Below, one piece after another: positions 8,301 to 15,035 of a stretch of 39,951 nucleotides of DNA (within the stretch, counting starts at the first letter, position 1; every line of letters begins with the position of its first letter). The DNA comes from Anaerolineales bacterium. GTDB taxonomy: Bacteria > Chloroflexota > Anaerolineae > Anaerolineales > Villigracilaceae. The position numbers and the translations under genes are program-made. The notes under the pieces were generated by a model. That model saw nothing but the letters and a program-made list of their open reading frames with translations. It was not told the DNA's origin and did not search any database. The DNA lies in the NCBI GenBank assembly GCA_021462845.1, contig JAJTXU010000012.1:1-39951 (forward strand), in the 5' to 3' direction.

Positions 8301-9573
8301 TGTCGTAGGTGGCGCGGTCGCATAGGATGGGTATCTTATGTTCGCCAATGATCTCGTCTTGAAGCCCCGCCGCGCCCATCAACCGCGCGGACATGTTCAC
8401 CGCGTTGCCGATGGTTGTATATTCGCGGCGTTCTTCGTTGCCCACCGAGCCGCAAAAAATGCGTCCCGTAGCAACGCCAATAGAACTGCGCGCGCCAAGC
8501 GCGTTGAGTTCTCTACGAATCATGAGGGCGGCTTGCACTCCGCGCGCGGGATCGTTTTCGTGCGAGAACGGCGGCAACCCCAATGCGGCGACCAGCGTGA
8601 TGCCTTTATCGTCCACGTTGATCTTGTTGATACTCCCCTCGTAGCGATAGACCGAACGCTGAAGCAGGCGGGCAATCTCCTGGGCGACTTCCAGTTTGGT
8701 GCTTTGATCGAGGTTAGGCAGGTTGATGAACAACACGGTCACACGCCGCAGTTCGGCAATCCACGCGGTTTGACCGGCGGTAAGGCGGTTGATGATCGCG
8801 CCGGGGATGTAGGGACGCAGGGAGTTTTCCACGCCGCTGGGGATGGCTGGCTTTTCGGGGGTGTTGAAGATCGAGGATGGTTTGTTCAACCCTTCCAGCC
8901 GCCCGCCCTGGGCAATGGTCTCTTTTAATTCAAATTCGATGGGCTCGCCGATGCTGTCATTACGGATCAACTTCCACGCGGAGGGGGTGACGAGTATCTC
9001 GCTGGCTTGCGCCAGATTGTTGGCGATTCCCACCTCTACAAGCGGGTTGCCGGTGAGGAGGAATTCCCAGCGGTTGAACACTCCACCCACGTGCGAGGAG
9101 GTGATGTGCCCCATGCTGATGGCAAGTTTGAGGTAGAGGCTGGCATCCTCTGCTTTGTAGTTGGTGAGTTTTTCGCGGATGCGGAGGGCGCACTCGGCGG
9201 CGCGCATCGTCCACTGCCACTGGTCGGCGCGGGTGGGCGAACCAGCCGTCCCGTCGTCTGAGGCGATATTCCAGACGGCGATGACCGCGTCGCCGGCAAA
9301 CTTCACCACGTCCCCACCGTATTCGTGGATGATGTCGATCAATTGACCGAAATATTCGTTGAGGATGCGCGCCAGACTCTCGACGCCGGTTGGTCCTTTT
9401 TCCGCGAGGTGTTCGGTGAGCAGGGTGAAACCGGAAATATCGGCAAAAAGCACCGCGGCGTGAAAGTCATCGGAGGCGGGCGTTTCGATGGGCGACGGGT
9501 CGGCGATGACTCGATGTTGGATGAGGCGCGGCACATAACTGGCAAGTACATTTGCCAACGCGGGGTTCGGCAT
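5332..9573 (-). CDS. Two-domain adenylate cyclase / AAA ATPase / TPR protein (soluble-AC-like)
   Basis: A 1413-residue cytoplasmic protein. Residues about 37-200 are a class III cyclase domain with both metal aspartates (FADISGF, Asp45; KFAGDAV, Asp95). Residues about 275-440 are a second cyclase domain in which the first aspartate is lost (LFINLPN). That domain keeps the adenine-contacting lysine (INKIN, Lys317) and the transition-state Asn/Arg (GNAVNMSAR, Asn393 and Arg397). Next is an AAA/STAND-type ATPase with Walker A GEAGIGKS (496-503) and Walker B LLIVMEDLHWFD. The C-terminal half is a long helical array of TPR-like repeats. The order matches mammalian soluble adenylyl cyclase and many bacterial signalling proteins. 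The product is predicted to make cAMP in response to a ligand sensed by the ATPase/TPR part. The start at 9573 was chosen for its AGGAG at seven bases; an ATG 24 bases upstream is less likely. Confidence 0.9.
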   Translation of the reverse strand: MPNPALANVLASYVPRLIQHRVIADPSPIETPASDDFHAAVLFADISGFTLLTEHLAEKGPTGVESLARILNEYFGQLIDIIHEYGGDVVKFAGDAVIAVWNIASDDGTAGSPTRADQWQWTMRAAECALRIREKLTNYKAEDASLYLKLAISMGHITSSHVGGVFNRWEFLLTGNPLVEVGIANNLAQASEILVTPSAWKLIRNDSIGEPIEFELKETIAQGGRLEGLNKPSSIFNTPEKPAIPSGVENSLRPYIPGAIINRLTAGQTAWIAELRRVTVLFINLPNLDQSTKLEVAQEIARLLQRSVYRYEGSINKINVDDKGITLVAALGLPPFSHENDPARGVQAALMIRRELNALGARSSIGVATGRIFCGSVGNEERREYTTIGNAVNMSARLMGAAGLQDEIIGEHKIPILCDRATYDSAKDAIEFQTIKPQSIKGRAEPVEVFHPLDVKRGIIRSKAELIGRQDEKILLGNALQELSRGAPHQTIIFQGEAGIGKSRLFEDLIRQAETLRVHMFRGEGDAIEKNSPYHAWRPIFHRILGVEEITLQQEFSDDDRSLIHAKVAEALTRIDPDLARYAPLLDVLLPVPIPDNELTSAMTGEIRASNTRELLTRLLNQAASDAPLLIVMEDLHWFDSASWALLIDAQQKVRPLLLTLNTRPLSEPLPETFKQIVAAPGARLIRLEAMPLDDVEALVCQRLGVRSIPPAIGSLIREKSEGHPFFAEELAYALRETGLLVIREHEAAINESFTDFAELTLPDTLQAAITNRIDSLDPSQQLALKVASVIGRIFAFRALQAVYPIDSDKPALREYMESLTRLSLTLVESETPDLAYIFKHAVTREVAYNLMLFSQRRQLHQSVAEWIETSNEGNLDSYYPLLAYHWSQAAETPETSRNDRIIEKAVEFLDKAGVQAVENNANREAIQFFKDALIWDSRLPKPAGVNEARDRKVKRARWYGQIGLAYYGLGLLPDCEKNIREAFRTLGKPLPKSPWQFALGLIVPVIRQAFHWFVPSRIGSARGSERDASLELARLYELIGRMYFYANETLPIMYSILQFLNSAEKVGASPELANAYSGMAVLSGFARLHPLAERYVERALTVAKEVNQPSNLITVGVVTSVYRVSVGQWAEIRKQVTESKMLCEELGDSRQWGDCTVLLAESAYLSGDLDFGLNLQKTLLDDARKRNSPLHIEWGLAGVAANSVRLGNEAEAIPMLEEALQILEKIPNRASSINTNGELALALLKTGDTRKAKLHAAEALRLARGSSPTNYAMLIGFSTAAEVYFTLWDEAVRARDGMFDAADLRASAEEALTLLHSYQNVFPIGQAYFGYFKGWHESLIVKPTAAMRSWSKALEAAEKFGLRYEEGILRIKLAQNLEANPTARAEHLARARQVFEAIGTARELDGVLKLMG

Positions 9574-9656
9574 GGATTCTCCTAAATGCACGCCCAAGAT
9601 GATACCCCTTCAATCTGGGTTTGCACAGGGAAATTTGCCGACAGGAATGTTATGTT

Positions 9657-9686
9657 CCTGCGTCTCCCCTAACGGGGAGGCGCAGG
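9657..9686 (-). terminator. Stem-loop after the lipoprotein gene
   Basis: CCTGCGTCTCCCC and GGGGAGGCGCAGG form a 13-bp stem with one mismatch or wobble and a TAAC loop, 14 bases beyond the lipoprotein stop. On the minus strand there is no clear T run, so it may be a processing hairpin; T-rich sequence follows on the plus side. Confidence 0.5.
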
Positions 9687-9699
9687 TTTCATTCTTCGA

Positions 9700-10488
9700 C
9701 TAATCGTTCGGGAAAAAAGCGTGGATGTCCGTCATCTCACAGCGAGTACCGAAATCCTTGTTTGTGCCGGAAAGCAGTGTAAGACCGAGAGCGCCGTTCA
9801 GGTTCTTGCTTTGCGAGAGGGTGTATTTGCCAATCATTTCATCATCAACAAGCACATAGGCGATGCCATCGTTGACCACCAGCGTGAAATCCGCTTCGAC
9901 GGGTTGATCGGCGGGATTATCGAACTTCACGCGCCCAGTGCCGCTGGTTACACCGACGCGGCGGGAGAATCCGGCGGCAAGGTCGGCATAGAGCATAAGC
10001 ACTTGTGTGCGGTCAAGAAAGACCGCATAGTGATCGCCATTTTCCTGCGCGGCGAACACAAAGCCGCAACCTGAGATATCCGCATTTCGATACGCGCTCG
10101 ACCATTTCAAGCGCGCGCTCAGGGAAAAGTTCTGTGCCTTTTCGCTAAAGTGCCAGCGCTGATACCACCCAAGTTGCGCCCATTCTTCGCGGAAATCATC
10201 GTATTCTTTGAAATTTCCCTCCGCGCTGGAAAGATAGCCAAGTTCCACATATTTTTGCGCTTCCGCGAGGATCTCCTCCGCTTTTTGGGTTGCCGCCAAA
10301 TTGGGGGTGCGGGTAGGGCGAGGTGTGTTGGTTGCCGTGGCAGTGGCTGTTGGAACTAGCGTTTGGGTGGCTGTAGGATTTGGCGTGCTGGTAGCTGTTG
10401 GCTCGGCGAGAGCCCCTCCACAGGCATACGCCGCCACGCTTAGGGCAAAAATGAAAAGCAGGAAAGGGTTCGATCTGAAAGGTCTCAT
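9700..10488 (-). CDS. Putative lipoprotein with Thr/Pro-rich linker
   Basis: A 262-residue exported protein. The N-terminus has basic residues, a hydrophobic stretch (FLLFIFALSVAAYA) and then Cys-Gly-Gly, which reads as a weak lipobox (AYAC). A linker rich in Thr, Pro and Ala (residues about 25-60) follows, typical of surface lipoproteins in Anaerolineae. The rest, about 170 residues, is a predicted beta-rich domain containing FSLSARLKWSSAY, a VFAAQENGDHYAVFLD stretch and GALGLTLLSG. It resembles the DUF1080/concanavalin-type fold seen in cell-surface binding proteins, but this is not a firm match. The start at 10488 is supported by AAGGAG seven bases upstream; the longer reading frame upstream has no ribosome binding site. 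Its function is unknown. It is divergent from the iron transporter gene. Confidence 0.8.
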   Translation of the reverse strand: MRPFRSNPFLLFIFALSVAAYACGGALAEPTATSTPNPTATQTLVPTATATATNTPRPTRTPNLAATQKAEEILAEAQKYVELGYLSSAEGNFKEYDDFREEWAQLGWYQRWHFSEKAQNFSLSARLKWSSAYRNADISGCGFVFAAQENGDHYAVFLDRTQVLMLYADLAAGFSRRVGVTSGTGRVKFDNPADQPVEADFTLVVNDGIAYVLVDDEMIGKYTLSQSKNLNGALGLTLLSGTNKDFGTRCEMTDIHAFFPND

Positions 10489-10817
10489 TGAATTCTCCTT
10501 TTGGAACAAATATGATGTGCCTACAGTATTTCTGTTGGTTGCCCAAGGAAAGCCATGTGCTGCCACAAACCGTCAAAATCACTCAGTATGAATGAACTGT
10601 TCGATAATTTTTGACTGCAACACAGGCATTGTCTTCGATCTGTACCTCCCAATTGGGTTATTAACATGATACGACCTGTTCGATAAAATTTCAAGAGGAT
10701 GGTCATTAATAACAAGTTACAAGCCCAGATGTAATACCGTCAATCCGCATATATATGGCTGCACATGATCCGTTATAAAATGGCTTACAATACAAACACA
10801 GCCTCAAGGAGACAAGC
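10489..10817. other. Divergent spacer between lipoprotein and iron transporter genes
   Basis: No gene is seen in these 329 bases. A 14-base direct repeat with small differences, CTGTTCGATAATTT (10597-10610) and CTGTTCGATAAAATT (10676-10690), lies mid-spacer, 79 bases apart, and could be a regulator site. TTATAAAAT and TACAAT stretches at about 10772-10791 are possible -10 boxes for the plus-strand gene, and a good AAGGAG precedes its ATG. Confidence 0.35.
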
Positions 10818-11690
10818 ATGCAACTTCCTGCAGACGTGCAACAAAAAATTTTAGATTTTCAACGCGCCGAGATCACCGAATATCATATTTACTCAAGGCT
10901 TGCGAAACGGATCAACTCGCCTGAAAACGCGAAGTTGCTGGAAAAAATCTCGCAGGATGAACTGCGCCATTACAATGAATGGAAGGGACACAGCGGCAAG
11001 GACGTGAAGCCGCAATGGCTAAAAGTGTGGTGGTATTACCTCATCAGCCGCATCTTCGGGTACACCTTCGGCGTCAAACTTATGGAACGCGGCGAGGAGA
11101 AAGCGCAAAAGGGTTACGCGGAAATCGCGGCGATCATCCCCGATGCGGCGCGGATTCAACACGAGGAGGATGAACACGAAGAGCAATTGATCGCCATGTT
11201 GAGCGAAGAACGACTCGAATACGCGGGCTCGGTCGTGCTGGGACTCAACGACGCACTCGTGGAACTCACCGGCGCTCTCGCCGGGCTGACGCTTGCTTTG
11301 CAAAACGTGAAGTTGATCGCCCTTTCGGGATTGATCACGGGCATCGCCGCGGCGATGTCTATGGCGGCGAGCGAATACCTATCCACGCGCTCGGAGAACA
11401 CAACCAAGAATCCCGCCCGCGCCGCGCTCTACACGGGCATCGCTTACATCTGCACGGTCTTTCTGCTCATCCTGCCGTATCTTTTATTCGAAAATTATTT
11501 TTTCGATCTGGCATGGGCATTGACGACCGCCGTGATCATCATCGCCGCGTTCAATTATTACATCTCGGTGGCGAAAGATGAATCATTCCGCGCGCGGTTT
11601 TTGGAGATGGCGGGGCTGAGTCTCGGCGTGGCGTTGTTCTCATTTATCATCGGTTATTTCATTCGAATGTGGCTGGGCATCGAGGTGTAG
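10818..11690 (+). CDS. Ferritin-like domain fused to VIT1/CCC1 iron-manganese transporter (MbfA-like)
   Basis: A 290-residue membrane protein. Residues 1-135 form a rubrerythrin/ferritin-like domain with the expected iron ligands: two Glu near ILDFQRAEITEYHIY, the EKISQDELRHYNEW helix (Glu-x-x-His type), and a late HEEDEHEEQLIAML helix. Residues about 140-290 are a VIT1/CCC1 transporter with five hydrophobic segments. They begin with the family signature GSVVLGLNDALVELTGALAG and include ISGL-type and AAAMSMAASEYLSTRSE motifs. Characterised fusions of this type export iron or manganese under oxidative or iron stress, the ferritin part acting as a metal sensor or loading site. The start has AAGGAGA seven bases upstream. 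A 20-base palindrome overlaps the last base of the stop codon. Confidence 0.9.
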   Translation: MQLPADVQQKILDFQRAEITEYHIYSRLAKRINSPENAKLLEKISQDELRHYNEWKGHSGKDVKPQWLKVWWYYLISRIFGYTFGVKLMERGEEKAQKGYAEIAAIIPDAARIQHEEDEHEEQLIAMLSEERLEYAGSVVLGLNDALVELTGALAGLTLALQNVKLIALSGLITGIAAAMSMAASEYLSTRSENTTKNPARAALYTGIAYICTVFLLILPYLLFENYFFDLAWALTTAVIIIAAFNYYISVAKDESFRARFLEMAGLSLGVALFSFIIGYFIRMWLGIEV

Positions 11691-11709
11691 GACGAACTTA
11701 AGTTCGTCC
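11690..11709. repeat. Perfect 20-bp palindrome at the iron transporter stop codon
   Basis: GGACGAACTTAAGTTCGTCC reads the same on both strands and begins at the last base of the transporter stop codon. It can fold as an 8-bp stem with a TTAA loop. No T run follows. It may be a REP-like element or a protein site. Confidence 0.6.
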
Positions 11710-11718
11710 CACGGCATT

Positions 11719-12879
11719 ATGAAAATCCTCACGGTAGACATCGGCACAGGCACGCAGGATATTTTTCTGTACGATTCGAATCTCGACCTTGAGAACGGAT
11801 TCAAACTCGTCCTGCCTTCGCCGACCATGATGGTTCATCGGCGACTCAAACAATCGCTTCATTCGCGGATCCCGATCCTGCTCACCGGGCATCAAATGGG
11901 TGGCGGACCCTCGGCGTGGGCAATCGAGGAATATGCGCGCGCTAGGATTCCCGTCTACATGACCGCGTCCGCCGCGACGACGATCAACGACGAGTTGGAG
12001 AAGGTGGAGGGGTTGGGGATTAAGATCGTGGGGGAAGAGGAAGGTAAAAAGTTGCAAGTTACAAGTTACGAGTTACGGGATTTTGATTTCGAGTTGATTT
12101 CCAAGACGTTCAACGATTATGGCGTTTTGTTGGATGATCTTTCCGCAATCGCTGTCGCTGTGTTCGATCATGGCAACGCGCCTGCGGGAGTTTCTGATCG
12201 GCAATTCAGGTTCGATTATTTAGATGAGAGGATCAAAGCAAAGAACTCGCTTTCCGCGTTTGCCTATCTTTCAACCGATGTTCCGAAAATTATGACGCGC
12301 TTACAATCAGTTGTTGATTCGGCGGGCGAGTTGCCCTGTCCGCTCGTGGTGATGGATACCGCGCCTGCGGCGGTGTTGGGCGCGGGGTTCGATCCCATTG
12401 TGGCGCAACGCAAGCAAAAGATCATTTGCAATGTGGGCAACTTCCACACGCTGGCGTTTCGTCTGGGCGAAAAGGGAATCGAGGGAGTCTTCGAGCATCA
12501 CACGGGCGAGATTGGCTTGCCGAAACTTGAAGGGCTGATCTACAAGTTAGCGGACGGCTCGCTGAAACACGAAGATGTCTTCAACGATATGGGTCACGGC
12601 GCGTTGATGTATTCGGATGATGTATTTGAATTTGGGAAAGATGAGTTTGATGTGGTGGTCACAGGTCCGCGACGTTCGATGTTCAATCGCAAATCGTCAA
12701 TCGAAAATCGTAAATCGCTTCGCCCTTATTTCGCCGTTCCATTTGGCGATATGATGATCGCGGGATGTTTCGGTCTGCTGGCGGCGACGGGGGAAATCCA
12801 GCCGGGGTTAGGCGAGGCAGTTCGAAGGTCGTTGAGAGGCGAGGGTGGGCGCGGCGTCGCTCCGTGGGATGGAATATAA
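11719..12879 (+). CDS. DUF1786 family protein (ASKHA-like fold)
   Basis: A 386-residue protein. It opens with ILTVDIGTGTQDIFLYDS, a phosphate-binding loop of the actin/sugar-kinase/Hsp70 (ASKHA) type. Later come a TGHQMGGGPSAW stretch, VVMDTAPAAVLGAG, and ICNVGNFHTLAFRLGE, a second nucleotide-binding loop. This matches the DUF1786 family, sometimes annotated as a pyruvate formate-lyase activating enzyme homologue without biochemical support. It has no radical-SAM cysteine motif, so that label should be distrusted. Two short low-complexity repeats lie inside the frame and add residues around GKKLQVTSYELRD (about 112-124) and FNRKSSIENRKS (about 323-334). These look like in-frame insertions of word-like DNA repeats. 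The ribosome binding site is weak. Confidence 0.75.
   Translation: MKILTVDIGTGTQDIFLYDSNLDLENGFKLVLPSPTMMVHRRLKQSLHSRIPILLTGHQMGGGPSAWAIEEYARARIPVYMTASAATTINDELEKVEGLGIKIVGEEEGKKLQVTSYELRDFDFELISKTFNDYGVLLDDLSAIAVAVFDHGNAPAGVSDRQFRFDYLDERIKAKNSLSAFAYLSTDVPKIMTRLQSVVDSAGELPCPLVVMDTAPAAVLGAGFDPIVAQRKQKIICNVGNFHTLAFRLGEKGIEGVFEHHTGEIGLPKLEGLIYKLADGSLKHEDVFNDMGHGALMYSDDVFEFGKDEFDVVVTGPRRSMFNRKSSIENRKSLRPYFAVPFGDMMIAGCFGLLAATGEIQPGLGEAVRRSLRGEGGRGVAPWDGI
12046..12080. repeat. Word-like repeat inside the DUF1786 gene (AAGTTACAAGTTACGAGTTAC)
   Basis: Four near copies of the heptamer-octamer (A/G)AGTTAC(A/G) in a row, in frame within the DUF1786 gene. They encode a KLQVTSYELR stretch that looks like a surface-loop insertion. 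Confidence 0.55.
12684..12717. repeat. Word-like repeat inside the DUF1786 gene (AATCG-A-AATCGT type)
   Basis: Five copies of AATCG separated by 2-3 bases, in frame, encoding FNRKSSIENRKS. This is the second insertion of simple-repeat DNA in the same gene. Confidence 0.55.
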
Positions 12880-12920
12880 TCTGAACGTCTGCGCAGTCAT
12901 CAGACAGAAGGATGCGCAAA

Positions 12921-13457
12921 ATGATCTCTCGGGCAAATCGCGTGTTGACCGCAGCGGTCACCTGGCTTGTGATCGTATTCGGTTGTTACTACTTCACTGT
13001 GGCGCGCCCGGGGCTGGGGACGAGATGGGAGCCGCTTTCACTCCTCCCCGAACGGGCAACCACCATCGAATTGACCGATTCCGGGTTTATCCTTGCCACG
13101 ACGGAAAGCAGTAACGTGTACAAGAGAGAGCTGTGGCAGACTGCTGAGCCATGGATGCTCTATGATGAAGCAACCGAGGACCTAAATGCCACACCCTGCC
13201 AAGTAGGCGAGAGTCGATTCAGCGTCTCTTCGCCGCCGGGGAAAGTCGTCGCGCGCTCGAGCAGGAACTGCGTCGCGTCTGCGGAGAATTCGGTTCATGT
13301 AGAAGCGGCGCTGCTCGAAAACGGCGAGGTGTGGATGTGGACATATCTGTATGGCGGAATTGGCGAAGTATTCACTTGGTTGCTTGTGCTTGCGGGAGGC
13401 GCCTTGGGGGTGATTCTGTTGGGGATTGGCGGGATAATGAAGTTTCGGGAAACATAA
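12921..13457 (+). CDS. Hypothetical membrane protein with two membrane segments
   Basis: A 178-residue protein of unknown function. It has an N-terminal hydrophobic helix (LTAAVTWLVIVFGCYYFTVA) and a C-terminal one (FTWLLVLAGGALGVILLGIGGIM), with a roughly 110-residue domain between them that contains two cysteines (about residues 96 and 118) that could form an extracytoplasmic disulfide. The start at 12921 was chosen because AGAAGG lies nine bases upstream; the in-frame ATG at 12912 abuts that sequence. It follows the DUF1786 gene by 41 bases, so the two may share a transcript. Confidence 0.65.
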   Translation: MISRANRVLTAAVTWLVIVFGCYYFTVARPGLGTRWEPLSLLPERATTIELTDSGFILATTESSNVYKRELWQTAEPWMLYDEATEDLNATPCQVGESRFSVSSPPGKVVARSSRNCVASAENSVHVEAALLENGEVWMWTYLYGGIGEVFTWLLVLAGGALGVILLGIGGIMKFRET

Positions 13458-13460
13458 ATT

Positions 13461-13592
13461 GACCTCTTGCGAAAGTCATTTTTGCCACAGAGAACACAGA
13501 GAAAAAGAGAATTTCTCAAAGGTCTCTGTGGACTCTCCCGAAGGAGATCGGGACGATGTGTGGCTGAGCAAGAGACGCTTATGCAAGAGGTC
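13461..13592. repeat. Small non-coding element with 10-bp inverted ends, carrying a REP-like segment
   Basis: This covers most of the 343-base gene-free stretch 13458-13800. GACCTCTTGC (13461-13470) and GCAAGAGGTC (13583-13592) are perfect inverted ends around 112 bases. Inside are GCCACAGAGAACACAGAG, and a CTCCCGAA-GGAG-ATCGGGACGATGTG segment (13534-13560) that recurs near tuf at 39727-39753 on the opposite strand. There is no reading frame. The remainder, 13593-13800, holds a GntR-like palindrome and the hydrolase ribosome binding site. Confidence 0.45.
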
Positions 13593-13742
13593 TAACGAAA
13601 TTAATTGAATGCTTGAACTGCTTGTCGAGATTCTCTCCTGCCTTTGATTGCAAATCTATCTCAGACCACCGTGATATAAATTTCCTGGCGAGAACGATGG
13701 TAACCGAATGTCGTCATCCTGCTTTTATGCTGGACACACTAC

Positions 13743-13752
13743 GGTCTGACCA
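13743..13752. promoter_or_regulatory. GntR/FadR-like half-perfect palindrome upstream of the hydrolase gene
   Basis: GGTCTGACCA with the preceding C gives CGGTCTGACCA. This matches the TGGTC-N-GACCA palindrome found in front of the E1 gene at 35470 in 10 of 11 positions, ignoring the centre. It lies 58 bases before the hydrolase start codon. Confidence 0.3.
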
Positions 13753-13800
13753 ACAGTAAAATTTTCCGATGAATTCACCGAAAACATCGGAGGTGGATGG

Positions 13801-14865
13801 ATGCGACCTATTTTCCCCTATATACTCCGCCTGTTGGGTATTCTTCTTGCCCTGCCTCTGCTGGCGTTGATCGTATTAGCCTTCAGACTGCCGATCACAA
13901 GTTCGGGGGTGTTATATCTGCTCGCAGGCTCGCTGCTTGTACTTGGATTAATCGCTGTTCCTGTATCGCGCAAACAATCTCTGTTCCTGATTTTCGCTGG
14001 TGTGATCGGATTCGTACTGGTCGTCGTTGCCCGGTTGATTCTCTTGGGACAAAACCAGTCATCCGAGATTCGCATGATCACACTGCCTGAGGGAAACGCT
14101 CCGCGCTGGCTCGGTTCTATCATAGACGAACAGGACGCCCTCATTTTTGGAGAGGAGTTATTTCATTTCATTGGAGGCGACTCCACTCGCGAGCATGAGG
14201 GTCTCATCCCCGCTTTTCAAACTGCATACTCCGAGATGAGAACCCAAGGCATGTTCCCGTCTCCTATTCTCAGCACATATCTGAACCTTCAACAACCGGA
14301 CGGCTTCGATGCGGTCATTATTCAGCCGCAGGAACAGCCTACCTTTGGAGTGATCTTTCTGCACGGCTTTATGGGAAACGTCACAGCGCAGTGTTGGGAA
14401 ATTGCGCAACCCGTAAAAGAACTTGGCGGCGTGACCGTTTGCCCATCCACAGAATGGACAGGTCAATGGTCGAAGCCGCGCGGTCACGAGATACTGAAAC
14501 GTACTTTTGAGCATCTTAGAAAACAAGGGATAACAAGATTCTATCTCGGCGGTTTTTCCAATGGAGGCTTTAGCATGGGGCGATTGACTTCCGAATTGAG
14601 CGCTGAAAGCGGACTTGTCGGCTTATTCTTTATTGACGGCTTCACGAACGGGACTGGTGTCAGAGGGCTGGGTTTGCCCGTTCTCATGATCGAAGGCGCA
14701 CAGGATGAACGAGTCCCACCTGCCATGGCGCGTCAATTTGCGGCGGAGGTCGGAGATTTGGGAACTTACGTGGAGATAGATAGCGATCATTTTCTGATCA
14801 TGAAAAAGCCAGATGAGATACAGAATGTTATCCGTCTTTGGCTGAACGAACAAATCCCTGATTAG
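13801..14865 (+). CDS. Membrane-anchored alpha/beta hydrolase
   Basis: A 354-residue protein. The first 85 residues contain three hydrophobic segments (LGILLALPLLALIVLAF, GVLYLLAGSLLVLGLIAV, LFLIFAGVIGFVLVVVARLI), which should anchor it in the membrane. The C-terminal 200 residues form an alpha/beta hydrolase fold. It has the oxyanion-hole segment GVIFLHGFMG, the nucleophile elbow GFSNGG (catalytic Ser), an acid candidate in MIEGAQDERVPP, and a late His in IDSDHFLIM. The substrate cannot be told; esterase, lipase or thioesterase are all possible. The start has GGAGG ten bases upstream. It is preceded by a GntR-like palindrome at 13743. Confidence 0.82.
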   Translation: MRPIFPYILRLLGILLALPLLALIVLAFRLPITSSGVLYLLAGSLLVLGLIAVPVSRKQSLFLIFAGVIGFVLVVVARLILLGQNQSSEIRMITLPEGNAPRWLGSIIDEQDALIFGEELFHFIGGDSTREHEGLIPAFQTAYSEMRTQGMFPSPILSTYLNLQQPDGFDAVIIQPQEQPTFGVIFLHGFMGNVTAQCWEIAQPVKELGGVTVCPSTEWTGQWSKPRGHEILKRTFEHLRKQGITRFYLGGFSNGGFSMGRLTSELSAESGLVGLFFIDGFTNGTGVRGLGLPVLMIEGAQDERVPPAMARQFAAEVGDLGTYVEIDSDHFLIMKKPDEIQNVIRLWLNEQIPD

Positions 14866-14934
14866 CGCGCAAGATTCATGCACTCCGCCCCTCTCAATAA
14901 GAGCAAAGAGTCAGCAAAAATCATCATCCATCGG

Positions 14935-14963
14935 TTGATAAAAAGATTCTTTTCGAGTATTCT
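14935..14963 (+). promoter_or_regulatory. Sigma70-like promoter of the LysM gene
   Basis: TTGATA (14935-14940), a 17-base spacer and TATTCT (14958-14963) lie 73 bases before the LysM start codon. Confidence 0.55.
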
Positions 14964-15035
14964 TAAGACACTCGCCGCGCGAGAAACGCCGAAGTTGTTT
15001 GGTCCTGCGGTCGAGCCAACCAAGGAGAAGATGCA

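Noticed and set aside
8338-8928. Plus-strand frame of 196 codons within the cyclase gene
   Set aside because: It is antisense to the two conserved cyclase domains and has no ribosome binding site or domain pattern.
10594-10602. GAAC-A-GTTC on the minus strand as a LexA box
   Set aside because: The centre is one base instead of four, so it does not fit the box found at lexA.
11719-12879. Pyruvate formate-lyase activating enzyme for the DUF1786 gene
   Set aside because: The radical-SAM motif (three clustered cysteines) is absent; the protein instead has ASKHA-type phosphate loops.
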